Assembly: GCA_937922955.1 (NCBI GenBank) | Contig: CALAKO010000014.1 | Coordinates: 1-17,405 of the forward strand | Direction of reading: 5' to 3' | Length of the DNA stretch: 17,405 nt | DNA from: an uncultured Peptococcaceae bacterium | GTDB lineage: Bacteria; Bacillota; Peptococcia; Peptococcales; Peptococcaceae | Part shown: in pieces, positions 6,262-13,868 of the stretch | Layout of the letters: every line of letters begins with the position of its first letter | Position numbering within the stretch: the first letter of the stretch is position 1 | Notes under the pieces: model-generated | Databases searched by the model: none | What the model was told of the DNA's origin: nothing | What the model saw: only the letters and a program-made list of their open reading frames with translations | Position numbers and translations under genes: made by a program

Positions 6262-8628
6262 ATGGAGAAAGAAAAGATCGGCTCTTTGCGTGAGCTGGAG
6301 ATTGGAGAATCCGCACAAGTTGTTTCAGTTGGCGGTGAAGATCAGTTACGTAAACATTTATTAGATATGGGGCTTATTCCCGGTACCTATGTAAAATTGG
6401 TAAAATTTGCACCGCTTGGTGATCCAATGCAATTGACTGTGCATGGGTATGAGTTGACACTGCGTCTGGCAGATGCAGAAAAAATCCAGGTTAAATCCAT
6501 TGATCCAAGTTTGCTGCACACTCATGAGGCCAAACCTCGCACACCGTTTATCGAGCATCCTGGTTTGGGTGAAGGCGGAATTTATCACGATAAAGACAAT
6601 GAAACGCCATTGCCGGATGATGAATTGTTGACGTTTGCACTTGCTGGAAACCAGAACTGTGGTAAAACAACGTTGTTTAACCAATTGACTGGGGCTAATC
6701 AGCATGTAGGTAATTTTCCAGGTGTTACGGTGGATCGCAAAGATGGGGTGATACGAGGGCACGAGAATACATTGGTGACCGATTTGCCGGGTATTTATTC
6801 CATGTCGCCGTACAGCAGTGAAGAACGTGTGACGCGGCGTTTTCTGTTGACCGATAAACCACGGGGCATCATTAATATTGTTGATGCGACCAACATTGAG
6901 CGCAATCTCTATTTGACTATGCAGCTGCTCGAACTAGGGATTCCGATGGTGGTTGCGCTGAACATGATGGATGAGGTCAATGAAAATGGCGGAACAATCC
7001 ATGTGAATGCATTGGAAGAGCAACTGGGGGTACCGGTTGTACCGATTTCTGCGGCAAAAAATCAGGGGATTGAAGAACTGATTGATCATGCGATTCACGT
7101 AGCTAAATATCAGGAACGTCCGTTGCGTTCAGATTTTTGTAAAGACGATGAAAATGGTGGTGCAGTGCATCGCTGCATTCATGCCATCATGCATTTGATT
7201 GAAGACCATGCTGAAAAGGTTAGTATTCCGCCGCGTTTTGCTGCGACAAAGCTTATTGAGGGCGATGATATCATTGAAGGAGTACTTTGCCTGGAAGAAA
7301 CTGAAAAGAATGTGATCGAGCATGTGATTCAGCAAATGGAAACAGAGCGTGGATTGGATCGTGCGGCAGCTATTGCTGACATGCGTTTTGATTTTATTTT
7401 AAATGTGTGCAGTGAAACGGTTGTAAAACCTCACGAGAGCAAGGAACATGCGCGTAGTCGCAAAGCGGATGAGATTTTGACGGGGCGTTGGACAGCGATT
7501 CCAACTTTTGTCGTAATTATGGGCGCCATTTTCTATCTAACTTTTAACGTTATAGGTGCTTGGTTGCAAGGTCTGTTGGAGATGGCTATAGGATGGCTGT
7601 CGAATGTGGTTGTCGGTTTTATGGAAACGGTTCATGTCAATGAAGTGCTCATATCTTTGGTGCGCGATGGGATTTTTGGTGGCGTCGGAACTGTATTGAG
7701 CTTCCTGCCAATTATTATTACGCTGTTTTTCTTCTTATCGCTGTTGGAAGACAGTGGGTATATGGCGCGCGTGGCCTTTGTAATGGACAAGCTGCTGCGC
7801 AAGATTGGTTTGTCAGGACGAAGTATTGTTCCTTTGCTGATCGGATTTGGCTGTTCGGTGCCGGCGATTATGGCAAGCCGTACACTGCCGTCAGAACGCG
7901 ATCGAAAGATGACCATTCTTTTGACGCCGTTTATGAGCTGCAGTGCAAAGGTGCCGGTGTACGGGTTCTTTACGGCTGCTTTTTTTCCGCATAATGGCGG
8001 ACTGGTCATGACACTGCTCTATTTCCTTGGCATTGTAGTGGGCATCCTGGTTGCGCTTCTGTTCCGCAAATCGCTCTTTGCAGGCGATGCCGTTCCGTTC
8101 GTCATGGAACTGCCAAATTATCGTATGCCATCGGCGAAAAGCGTTGGCATGTTGCTGTGGGACAAATCACGTGACTTTATTGAGCGTGCGTTTACGGTTA
8201 TTTTCGTGGCTACGCTGATCATCTGGTTCCTTAATCAGTTTACGCCAACATTGAATGTTGCAGTGGATCCGCAAAACAGCATGTTGGCAGGGATTTCAGG
8301 TGTGATCGCACCACTTTTTGCTCCGTTGGGATTTGGCGACTGGCGCATTTGCGCAGCGTTGATCACTGGCTTCATGGCAAAGGAAAGCGTTGTATCGACA
8401 CTGCTTGTGCTTTTTGGCAGTGAAACGGCGGTTCAGGCGTTGCTGACGCCACTGACAGCTGCCGCACTTTTGGTATTTTGCCTTTTGTATACACCATGTG
8501 CAGCGGCTGTAAGTGCGGTGCGCCGTGAACTTGGAACAAAGTGGATGTGCTATGTCATTGTGTTCCAGTGTGTGATTGCTTGGATCGTAGCTTTTATCGT
8601 AAAGCTGGCTTTAGGCATGTTGCTGTAA
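6262..8628 (+). CDS. feoB: FeoA-FeoB fusion, ferrous iron transporter
   Basis: This 788-residue protein imports Fe(II) across the cytoplasmic membrane. Residues 5-78 form a FeoA SH3-like domain (LRELEIGESAQV, then HLLDMGLIPG and the GYELTLRLADA end). A linker leads to the FeoB GTPase domain with G1 GNQNCGKT (129-136), G2 in GVTVD, G3 DLPG (174-177), G4 NMMD (234-237) and G5 SAA (263-265). A helical GDI-like region follows to about residue 410. The membrane core then carries the conserved GFGCSVPAIMASR and FMSCSAKVPVY segments of the two Gate repeats and the late YTPCAAAVSAVRRE motif. Separate FeoA and FeoB are more usual; the fusion keeps both full length. AGGAG (6251-6255) is 6 bases before the ATG. 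No FeoC-type winged-helix gene follows; instead a thioredoxin-like gene lies downstream beyond a terminator. Confidence 0.95.
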   Translation: MEKEKIGSLRELEIGESAQVVSVGGEDQLRKHLLDMGLIPGTYVKLVKFAPLGDPMQLTVHGYELTLRLADAEKIQVKSIDPSLLHTHEAKPRTPFIEHPGLGEGGIYHDKDNETPLPDDELLTFALAGNQNCGKTTLFNQLTGANQHVGNFPGVTVDRKDGVIRGHENTLVTDLPGIYSMSPYSSEERVTRRFLLTDKPRGIINIVDATNIERNLYLTMQLLELGIPMVVALNMMDEVNENGGTIHVNALEEQLGVPVVPISAAKNQGIEELIDHAIHVAKYQERPLRSDFCKDDENGGAVHRCIHAIMHLIEDHAEKVSIPPRFAATKLIEGDDIIEGVLCLEETEKNVIEHVIQQMETERGLDRAAAIADMRFDFILNVCSETVVKPHESKEHARSRKADEILTGRWTAIPTFVVIMGAIFYLTFNVIGAWLQGLLEMAIGWLSNVVVGFMETVHVNEVLISLVRDGIFGGVGTVLSFLPIIITLFFFLSLLEDSGYMARVAFVMDKLLRKIGLSGRSIVPLLIGFGCSVPAIMASRTLPSERDRKMTILLTPFMSCSAKVPVYGFFTAAFFPHNGGLVMTLLYFLGIVVGILVALLFRKSLFAGDAVPFVMELPNYRMPSAKSVGMLLWDKSRDFIERAFTVIFVATLIIWFLNQFTPTLNVAVDPQNSMLAGISGVIAPLFAPLGFGDWRICAALITGFMAKESVVSTLLVLFGSETAVQALLTPLTAAALLVFCLLYTPCAAAVSAVRRELGTKWMCYVIVFQCVIAWIVAFIVKLALGMLL

Positions 8629-8640
8629 GTGGGAAAAATG

Positions 8641-8670
8641 AGAGATCAGAATCATCTGGTCTCTTTTTTA
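8641..8670 (+). terminator. Terminator after feoAB
   Basis: A 10-bp stem with one G-U pair (8641-8650 with 8655-8664) and an ATCA loop runs into a T run. No good promoter is seen between it and the next gene at 8708, so some readthrough is plausible. Confidence 0.85.
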
Positions 8671-8707
8671 TTTTATGATATGATGAGAGGAAGGAGGCGG
8701 TTGTGAG

Positions 8708-9037
8708 ATGAAGCGTTTAGGAGTTGGACAATCTTTGCAGGATATTGTACATGAAAAGCCTATCGTCATTATTGAAATTGGCAGCATTCGCTGTTGTGCC
8801 TGTTCGGCAATCAGTCAGAAGTTGGAGGCGCATTTTAAAGAGGACGAGATGGTTGTTTGCTATAGCGTATCTTTGGAAGCACAGCCGGAGATTGCGGCTG
8901 ACATGGGCATTTACAGTGCGCCGGCTGTTTTGGTGTATGTTGAAGGTCAGCTGACGATTCGTGAAGCTGGTGTTATGAGCGTGGAAGATATTTTTGCGCG
9001 CGTGGCACGTTATCGTGCATTGTTGGATGAGGCATAA
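8708..9037 (+). CDS. Small thioredoxin-like protein with a CCAC active site
   Basis: This 109-residue protein has the thioredoxin fold order: the strand IVIIEIGS, the active-site turn RCCACSAI with C29 and C32 as the CxxC pair (plus the extra C30), an alpha helix, a strand with another cysteine (VVCYSVSLE), DMGIYSAPAVLVY with the cis-proline at P72, and the final EGQ turn and helix. Canonical thioredoxin has WCGPC; the missing tryptophan and the CCAC turn suggest a different redox potential or partner, or metal binding. There is no signal peptide, so it is probably cytosolic. AGGAGG at 8692-8697 is 10 bases before the ATG. It sits downstream of feoAB, separated by a terminator, so a role in iron handling or oxidative stress is only a guess. 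The fold is fairly secure; function is unknown. Confidence 0.8.
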   Translation: MKRLGVGQSLQDIVHEKPIVIIEIGSIRCCACSAISQKLEAHFKEDEMVVCYSVSLEAQPEIAADMGIYSAPAVLVYVEGQLTIREAGVMSVEDIFARVARYRALLDEA

Positions 9038-9105
9038 AAGGACAGATAAAGTGAAAGCAGAAAAAAGATTGGAAGAATAGTCAATAGCTGTCGTTTATTA
9101 TGGAA

Positions 9106-9162
9106 AATTAATACAAAAAAGACTCTTCGAAAGGGATTCGAAGAGTCTTTTTTGTATTAATT
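9106..9162. terminator. Large bidirectional terminator
   Basis: A perfect 26-bp inverted repeat (9106-9131 with 9137-9162) surrounds a 5-base AGGGA loop. The GC-richer core (GACTCTTCGAA) is flanked by A6 on the left and T6 on the right, so each strand reads a hairpin followed by a T run. It serves the convergent thioredoxin-like and GntR genes and overlaps the stop codon of the latter (9157-9159). Confidence 0.93.
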
Positions 9163-9867
9163 CATTTCGAAAATAAAGCGATCGCTGCGGTAAACAGTAC
9201 GCGCCACTTCGACGATGGTTCCGCTTGGTTGGTCAATACATTTGCAGGTGAGCACCAGACAGGATGCATATCCCTGGAGATCAAGCAAAGCGCGTTCTTT
9301 TTTGCTTGGAGCTGAAACCGTGATTTGTATGTCGGTGGTTTTCAGGTTGTTGTAATTGTGAGTATGGAGATATTCGTAGATGGAGGTAATGCTTTTTCCA
9401 TCTTCGGAAATTGTTGGAAAAAGATTTTGTGGCAGATAGCTGATATGAATGGCAGCAGGCTCGCCGTCAATGATGCGCAGACGACTAATCTTGTAAACGG
9501 GTTCTTCATAGTTGATATCAAGCATGTTGTGAATCAGTGATCCACCGCTGATTTCTTTACAACCAATGTTTTCGGTATGATAGTCCAACGACATGGCTGC
9601 CATTTTCTGTGAAAAACTTTCATCGTTCATGGCTAGTCGAATGCGTTTGCGTTTGCCGGAGAAGAAACTTCCATAGCCCTGCATAGAATAGATGTAGCCC
9701 ATCTCTTTCAAGCGTTCGTACGCTTTGCGAATTTCTGACCGGGGCACTTGAAAACGAACAGCCATTTTATTTTCACTTGGCATTTTTTCATCTTTTACGT
9801 ACTTGTTATGCTGGAATTCTTTGATCAGCACATCGACGATGGCTTCCCAGTTCCATTTTTTTGTCAT
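9157..9867 (-). CDS. phnF: GntR/HutC-type regulator with UTRA domain, PhnF-like
   Basis: This 236-residue protein is a GntR-family repressor of the HutC subfamily. The N-terminal winged helix-turn-helix spans about residues 5-72, with the hallmark segments KMPSENKMAVRFQVPRSEIRKAYERLKEMGYI and the wing QGYGSFF. The rest is a UTRA ligand-binding domain (for example PVYKISRLRIIDGEPAAIHISYLP). The start at 9867 is chosen because AAAAGGGAGAT lies just upstream on this strand; upstream in-frame codons to 9966 would run through its own promoter. It is divergent from the C-P lyase operon, the classic arrangement for PhnF, so it probably represses phn genes and senses a phosphonate or a ribose-phosphate intermediate. 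The phnF name rests on this context; a substrate-specific GntR of another name is possible. Confidence 0.82.
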   Translation of the reverse strand: MTKKWNWEAIVDVLIKEFQHNKYVKDEKMPSENKMAVRFQVPRSEIRKAYERLKEMGYIYSMQGYGSFFSGKRKRIRLAMNDESFSQKMAAMSLDYHTENIGCKEISGGSLIHNMLDINYEEPVYKISRLRIIDGEPAAIHISYLPQNLFPTISEDGKSITSIYEYLHTHNYNNLKTTDIQITVSAPSKKERALLDLQGYASCLVLTCKCIDQPSGTIVEVARTVYRSDRFIFEMN

Positions 9868-9904
9868 AGAATCTCCCTTTTCTATTTCAGTATTTTCCGT
9901 ATTG

Positions 9905-9932
9905 ATTATAACAAAGGGAAAAGGGATGGAAA
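9905..9932 (-). promoter_or_regulatory. Candidate promoter of the GntR regulator gene
   Basis: Read on the minus strand, a consensus -10 TATAAT (9910-9905) follows a weaker -35 TTTCCA (9932-9927) by 16 bp. It is divergent from the phn promoter, with the two -35 boxes about 40 bp apart. Confidence 0.55.
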
Positions 9933-9959
9933 AGATGAAATCCGAGGTTTTACATAGGT

Positions 9960-9985
9960 TTAACATGGTTAAGTTGGCAACTTAA
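9960..9985. promoter_or_regulatory. Palindromic operator candidate for the phn operon
   Basis: TTAAGTTGGCAACTTAA (9969-9985) is a perfect 8-bp inverted repeat around a single central G. It covers the -35 box of the phn promoter, where a bound repressor would block RNA polymerase. A second, shorter inverted repeat, TTAACATGGTTAA (9960-9972), shares one TTAA half-site with it. The neighbouring GntR regulator is the natural ligand. No other copy was seen in the window. Confidence 0.65.
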
Positions 9986-10002
9986 AATTTCCACGTTAAT
10001 AT
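9974..10002 (+). promoter_or_regulatory. Promoter of the phn (C-P lyase) operon
   Basis: The -35 box TTGGCA (9974-9979) and -10 box TAATAT (9997-10002) are 17 bp apart. Transcription from about 10009 gives a leader of around 40 bases before phnG. The -35 box lies within the palindrome at 9969-9985. Confidence 0.65.
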
Positions 10003-10048
10003 GATGAACGTACTAAGGAGAAAGAAAAGAACGGAGGATTTCAGAAGA

Positions 10049-10474
10049 ATGAACAGACGAGAATGGTCAGCAATACTGGCCGCTGCGTCGACGGATGATG
10101 TCAAACGCATCGCTCAGACGATTCAAGATCACTATGAAATAAAAATTTTAAAAGAACCGCAAAAGACCTTGGTGATGGTAAAGGTGCGAGAGTCGGTTCA
10201 AAAGTCGTTATTTTATCTCGGCGAAGTCTTGGCGACCGAATGTATGGTTGTTGTGGATGGGACAAAAGGTGCCAGTGTAATGGCCGGCGATGATTTTGAA
10301 AAGTGCATGGCAGCAGCAGTGATTGATGGTTTTCTTAACAAGCCAGAGGATGCAGGGAAACAAGCACTGATGGATGAAATTGCTGCGCTGGGAGAAGCAC
10401 AACGTAAGGCGCGTGAAGTGCTCAATCGTGAGCTGCGCCGTTCGCAGGTGCATTTCAACGTGATGGGAGAATGA
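10049..10474 (+). CDS. phnG: C-P lyase core complex subunit PhnG
   Basis: PhnG is a small subunit of the PhnGHIJ core complex and, with PhnH, PhnI and PhnL, supports transfer of a phosphonate onto the ribose of ATP. The 141-residue product begins MNRREWSAILAAAS, comparable to the RQHWMSVLAHS start region of the Escherichia coli protein, and retains the later segment with paired helices (KCMAAAVIDGFLN, then AQRKAREVLNRELRRSQVHFNVM) that corresponds to the E. coli C-terminus RVDFFTMV. I chose the ATG at 10049 because GGAGG (10033-10037) lies 11 bases upstream; the in-frame ATGs at 10001 and 10004 fall within or next to the -10 box. It is the first gene of the operon, and its stop overlaps or abuts the start of phnH. 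Confidence 0.88.
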   Translation: MNRREWSAILAAASTDDVKRIAQTIQDHYEIKILKEPQKTLVMVKVRESVQKSLFYLGEVLATECMVVVDGTKGASVMAGDDFEKCMAAAVIDGFLNKPEDAGKQALMDEIAALGEAQRKAREVLNRELRRSQVHFNVMGE

Positions 10475-10476
10475 GC

Positions 10477-11085
10477 ATGCAGGAAAAGTTAGAAACGGTT
10501 TATCAGTTTGACATGGTTCATGATGGGCAACATGTGTTTCGTGAATTGTTGCAGGCCATGGCCAATCCAGGACAGATTCGTGATATCAACAAAGAGGCAT
10601 CTGCTTTTGCCGGGGATCAACGTGCCATGTTGGCACTTGGCTGCACGTTGTTGGATAACGAAGAAAAAATGTATATAGAAAAGAATCCGCGCCTTGCTGA
10701 AGCGCTGCACAGTTTGACATTGTGCCGTGAAAGCGCGCTGGAAGAGGCGGACTTTGTATTTCTATCTTCTGAAATGAATTTTGGATCCTTGGAGCAGGTG
10801 TTCCGTCATGTAAAACATGGAACGTATGCGGATCCGCATGATTCTGCAACCATCGTTCTTTTTACGAATGATATGGATGGCGATGAAGTAATGACTCTTC
10901 AGGGACCAGGCGTTGATGGCGAACGGTCATTGATGATTGCTTCCTACGTAAAGCAAGTGGTACAGTTGCTGAATCGTCAACAAATTGAATATCCGCTGGG
11001 AATCGATTTGGTTTTCTGTGATCCAAAGGGACAGCTTTTAGCTGTTCCACGTTTGATCAAAGCTGATGCTGAGGAGGTGCGATAA
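10477..11085 (+). CDS. phnH: C-P lyase core complex subunit PhnH
   Basis: PhnH is the second subunit of the C-P lyase core complex and has a PLP-transferase-like fold without cofactor. Family features include the N-terminal FRELLQAMANPGQI (matching the conserved FR-LM-AM--PG stretch), ALGCTLLDNE, the central HGTYADPHDSATIVLF and the LQGPGVDGER segment, then YPLGIDLVFCDPKGQLLAVPR near the C-terminus. Length is 202 residues, about the usual 190-200. The ATG at 10477 has GGGAGA 6 bases upstream; the in-frame ATG at 10471 overlaps the phnG stop as ATGA and would add only two residues, so either start is possible. It ends in TAATG, sharing a base with phnI. Confidence 0.93.
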   Translation: MQEKLETVYQFDMVHDGQHVFRELLQAMANPGQIRDINKEASAFAGDQRAMLALGCTLLDNEEKMYIEKNPRLAEALHSLTLCRESALEEADFVFLSSEMNFGSLEQVFRHVKHGTYADPHDSATIVLFTNDMDGDEVMTLQGPGVDGERSLMIASYVKQVVQLLNRQQIEYPLGIDLVFCDPKGQLLAVPRLIKADAEEVR

Positions 11086-12152
11086 TGGCATACGTTGCAG
11101 TGACAGGTGGTAAAGAAGCCATCGAACAGTCGTTGAATCTCTTGAAAATTTTCCGAGAAAGCGGAGAAGACATCAGCATCACCTGCATTAAAGAAAATAT
11201 GGGATTATTGATCGATAAAATTATGAGTGAAGCGGGTTTTTATTCTCGTGAGTATGCTGCGCTGGCGCTCAAACAATGCGAAGGAAGCGTGGAAGAAGCC
11301 GTATTCTTGCTGCGTGCTTATCGTTCGACTTTGCCTCGTGATTATTATTCCACAACGGTGGACACTGGTGAGATGCGATTGATTCGACGCATTTCAGCAG
11401 CTTTTAAGGACATTCCTGGTGGGCAAATTTTAGGACCAACATATGATTATTCTCATCGTTTGTTGGATTTTTCTTTGATGGATGGAGAAACAGAGAAACC
11501 AGAGGTCTCAGTTACTGAAGCCGATGAGAATCTGGATGGCTCCGACATCTATTGTGGACGAGTGACCGATCTTTTGCGGGCTGAGGGCGTTATGGAAAAG
11601 GTTGAGCAGGACGACACAGAGCCATTTGATGTGACAAGTAATCTGTTGACCTTCCCTGCCCCACGCAGTGCTCGTTTGCAGACCTTTGCACGCAGCGATG
11701 CTGGTTTTCTTGGTGGTGTGGCATACAGTTCTATGAGAGGTTATGGAGCGGTTCATCCTACTGTTGCAGAATTGCGCTGTGGCTATCTTGAAGTATGTGT
11801 GCCGTATGCATTAAATGAGGAAGAAGAGCTTTGCATTGGTGAAATTCTTGTGACTGAAGTAGAAGCTCTGGTACCATCGCATACAGAAACGGATGATGAT
11901 TTTGACCAGATGACCTTATCTGGTGGTTATGGGCTGATTTTTGGTCGCAACGAAAACAAAGCCATTGCTATGGCAATTGCTGATGCAAGCTTGGAAACGA
12001 CAGGCGACAGTCCGTCTCAGGACGAAGAATTTGTGCTGACGCACGGTGATTGTCTGGAAATGAGTGGGTTTATTTCTCATCTAAAATTACCACATTATGT
12101 TACTTTCCAGTCAAGTTTGGACCGTGTCCGCGCAAAAGGAGGACAGCAATGA
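11085..12152 (+). CDS. phnI: C-P lyase core subunit PhnI (nucleosidase)
   Basis: PhnI is the nucleosidase that, together with PhnG, PhnH and PhnL, displaces adenine from ATP with a phosphonate to give a ribose 1-phosphonate 5-triphosphate. At 355 residues it is almost the same length as the E. coli protein (354). The start MAYVAVTGGKEAIEQS and the GGQILGPTYDYSHRLLDFSLMDGE region are typical. Near the C-terminus SHLKLPHYVTFQSSLDR places H332 and H337 five residues apart, as for the pair that, from memory, binds zinc at the PhnI-PhnJ interface in the E. coli structure. A GGAGGT Shine-Dalgarno lies inside the end of phnH. The stop overlaps the phnJ start as ATGA. Confidence 0.95.
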   Translation: MAYVAVTGGKEAIEQSLNLLKIFRESGEDISITCIKENMGLLIDKIMSEAGFYSREYAALALKQCEGSVEEAVFLLRAYRSTLPRDYYSTTVDTGEMRLIRRISAAFKDIPGGQILGPTYDYSHRLLDFSLMDGETEKPEVSVTEADENLDGSDIYCGRVTDLLRAEGVMEKVEQDDTEPFDVTSNLLTFPAPRSARLQTFARSDAGFLGGVAYSSMRGYGAVHPTVAELRCGYLEVCVPYALNEEEELCIGEILVTEVEALVPSHTETDDDFDQMTLSGGYGLIFGRNENKAIAMAIADASLETTGDSPSQDEEFVLTHGDCLEMSGFISHLKLPHYVTFQSSLDRVRAKGGQQ

Positions 12153-13024
12153 TCGATCAAAAGCATTATAATTTTGCCTTTCTTGATGAAGGGTCAAAAC
12201 GTGAGATTCGCCGCAGTATTTTAAAAGCGGTGGCTATTCCAGGCTATCAAGTTCCATTTGGGTCACGTGAGCTGCCAATTGGGCGTGGCTGGGGGACGGG
12301 TGGTATTCAGATCACCTTGTCCATCATTGGTAAGGAAGATGTGCTCAAAGTCATCGACCAGGGCAATGATGATAGTGTCAATGCGGTGAACATTAAGAAA
12401 TTGGTGGGGGAATGCACCGATGTGGCAATAACCACCGATTCAGAAAAAGCGACCATTATTCAAAGCCGTCATCGTATTCCTGAAATACCAATGCGTAACG
12501 ATCAGATTCTTGTGCTGCAGGTGCCAACGCCAGAGCCACTGCGTATTGTAGAACCTAAAGAATCTGTGACGAAGCAGATGCATGCTGAAGCAGAATACAG
12601 CGGCATGTGGCTCTCATTGTTTGAAGATTTGACACAATATGGAAAAATCAGTATCAGCTCTGAATATCCAACCATGGTGGAAGATCGTTATGTAATGAAT
12701 CCAAGTCCGATTCCACGCTATGATAACTGGAAACTCAACGATAGTGATACCTTGTATCTGTTTGGGGCTGGTCGTGAAAAGAAAATTTACGCGGTGCCGC
12801 CGCACACCAAGGTTGTGTCCATGTGCTTTGACGACGTTCCATTTCAAACAGAAGATTTTTCTGGCAAACACTGTCGCTTGTGCGGAGCTACCGATGTGTA
12901 TCTGGATGAGCTGGTGGATGAAACGACTGGTGAAAAGGTGTACGAGTGCAATGATTCTGGCTTTTGCCGGGCACGACGCGAACGTCAGCAGCGTGAGCGT
13001 ATGAAGGAAGAAGGAGAGGCGTAA
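12149..13024 (+). CDS. phnJ: Alpha-D-ribose 1-methylphosphonate 5-phosphate C-P lyase PhnJ
   Basis: PhnJ is the radical SAM enzyme that cleaves the carbon-phosphorus bond, releasing the hydrocarbon (methane from methylphosphonate) and leaving 5-phosphoribosyl 1,2-cyclic phosphate. The unusual cysteine pattern is complete: C242 and C245 in HCRLCG, C267 in YECNDSG and C273 in GFCRARRE, each exactly one residue offset from E. coli C241, C244, C266 (iron-sulfur ligands) and C272 (thiyl radical site). The product has 291 residues, near the usual 280-290, with a short charged tail. The ATG at 12149 overlaps the phnI stop and has AAGGAGG about 7 bases upstream; longer in-frame extensions into phnI lack a site. 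The cluster is oxygen sensitive, in keeping with an anaerobic host. Confidence 0.97.
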   Translation: MIDQKHYNFAFLDEGSKREIRRSILKAVAIPGYQVPFGSRELPIGRGWGTGGIQITLSIIGKEDVLKVIDQGNDDSVNAVNIKKLVGECTDVAITTDSEKATIIQSRHRIPEIPMRNDQILVLQVPTPEPLRIVEPKESVTKQMHAEAEYSGMWLSLFEDLTQYGKISISSEYPTMVEDRYVMNPSPIPRYDNWKLNDSDTLYLFGAGREKKIYAVPPHTKVVSMCFDDVPFQTEDFSGKHCRLCGATDVYLDELVDETTGEKVYECNDSGFCRARRERQQRERMKEEGEA

Positions 13025-13025
13025 G

Positions 13026-13856
13026 ATGGAGCAACCAATTCTCAGATTGGATCATTTGGTAGTGCGTTATGGTAAGACCTGTGAATATTGCAGAAATGGT
13101 GGAAAGCTGGAAAAAAACACCTGCCCACATTGTAAGACAGTTTGGGCCTGCAATGATGTTAGCATCCAATTATACGAAGGTGAAATTCTTGGAATTGTTG
13201 GTGAATCGGGATCAGGTAAATCGACCTTGATGAAAAGCTTATACTTCGATTTTCCAATTACGTCTGGAGCGGGGTATCTGCAAAGCTTTGCCAACGGCGA
13301 AGAGAACATCTTTACGCAGAGCCTGCAGCAGAAGAAGTACATTCGCGATCACATGATGGGCATGGTGTATCAGAATCCGATGTTGGGCTTGCGAATGGAT
13401 TATTCCAGCGCGGGGAACATTGCTGAAAAACTTATCGCAGCTGGGTCTCGTGATTTTGCGGCAATGAATGATCGTGTCGCGGAATTGTTGGATGCTGTGG
13501 AGATTCTTCAGACACGAAAAAAAGAGCCGCCAAAGAATTTCAGTGGTGGCATGCAGCAGCGTGTACAGATATCTAAGGCGCTGGCAAATAACCCTTCAGT
13601 CTTACTGCTCGATGAAGTGACAACTGGATTGGACTTATCGGTTCAAGCGCGCGTGTTGGAATTGATTCGTACCATCCGTCAGGCGTTTAATATTTCTATT
13701 ATGCTTGTTTCTCATGATTTAGCGGTTATTCGTATGTTGGCCGATCGCACCATAGTGATGCTTGACGGACGTATTATTGAACAAGGCCTGACGGATCAGA
13801 TTTTGGATGACCCACAGGCGCCATACACCCAGCAGCTGGTGCATTCGCTGCTGTAA
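13026..13856 (+). CDS. phnK: C-P lyase ABC-type ATPase PhnK with a four-cysteine insertion
   Basis: PhnK is an ABC-family ATPase that docks on the PhnGHIJ core rather than on a transporter; in E. coli, PhnK and PhnL form a dual ATPase on the complex. Walker A is GESGSGKST (59-67), the signature is SGGMQQ (173-178), the Walker B glutamate is E197 in LLLDEVTTGLD, and the H-switch is H230 in SHDL. The usual DEPT is DEVT here. Between the A-loop tyrosine (Y15) and the first strand before Walker A there is an extra segment with C19, C22, C33 and C36 (CEYC, then NTCPHC), spacing C-x2-C-x10-C-x2-C, as in zinc ribbons; C42 follows. E. coli PhnK lacks it, which explains the 276-residue length against about 252. 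The gene starts one base after the phnJ stop. Confidence 0.93.
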   Translation: MEQPILRLDHLVVRYGKTCEYCRNGGKLEKNTCPHCKTVWACNDVSIQLYEGEILGIVGESGSGKSTLMKSLYFDFPITSGAGYLQSFANGEENIFTQSLQQKKYIRDHMMGMVYQNPMLGLRMDYSSAGNIAEKLIAAGSRDFAAMNDRVAELLDAVEILQTRKKEPPKNFSGGMQQRVQISKALANNPSVLLLDEVTTGLDLSVQARVLELIRTIRQAFNISIMLVSHDLAVIRMLADRTIVMLDGRIIEQGLTDQILDDPQAPYTQQLVHSLL

Positions 13857-13868
13857 AAGGAGGAACGC

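Noticed and set aside
9868..9966. N-terminal extension of the GntR regulator from a minus-strand ATG at 9966
   Set aside because: The added 33 residues do not belong to the GntR fold and would be encoded across the gene's own -10 and -35 boxes; AAGGGAGA favours the ATG at 9867.
12050..12148. A longer PhnJ beginning at an in-frame ATG inside phnI
   Set aside because: It would add 33 residues absent from known PhnJ, has no Shine-Dalgarno, and the ATG at 12149 has AAGGAGG and gives cysteine positions only one off E. coli.
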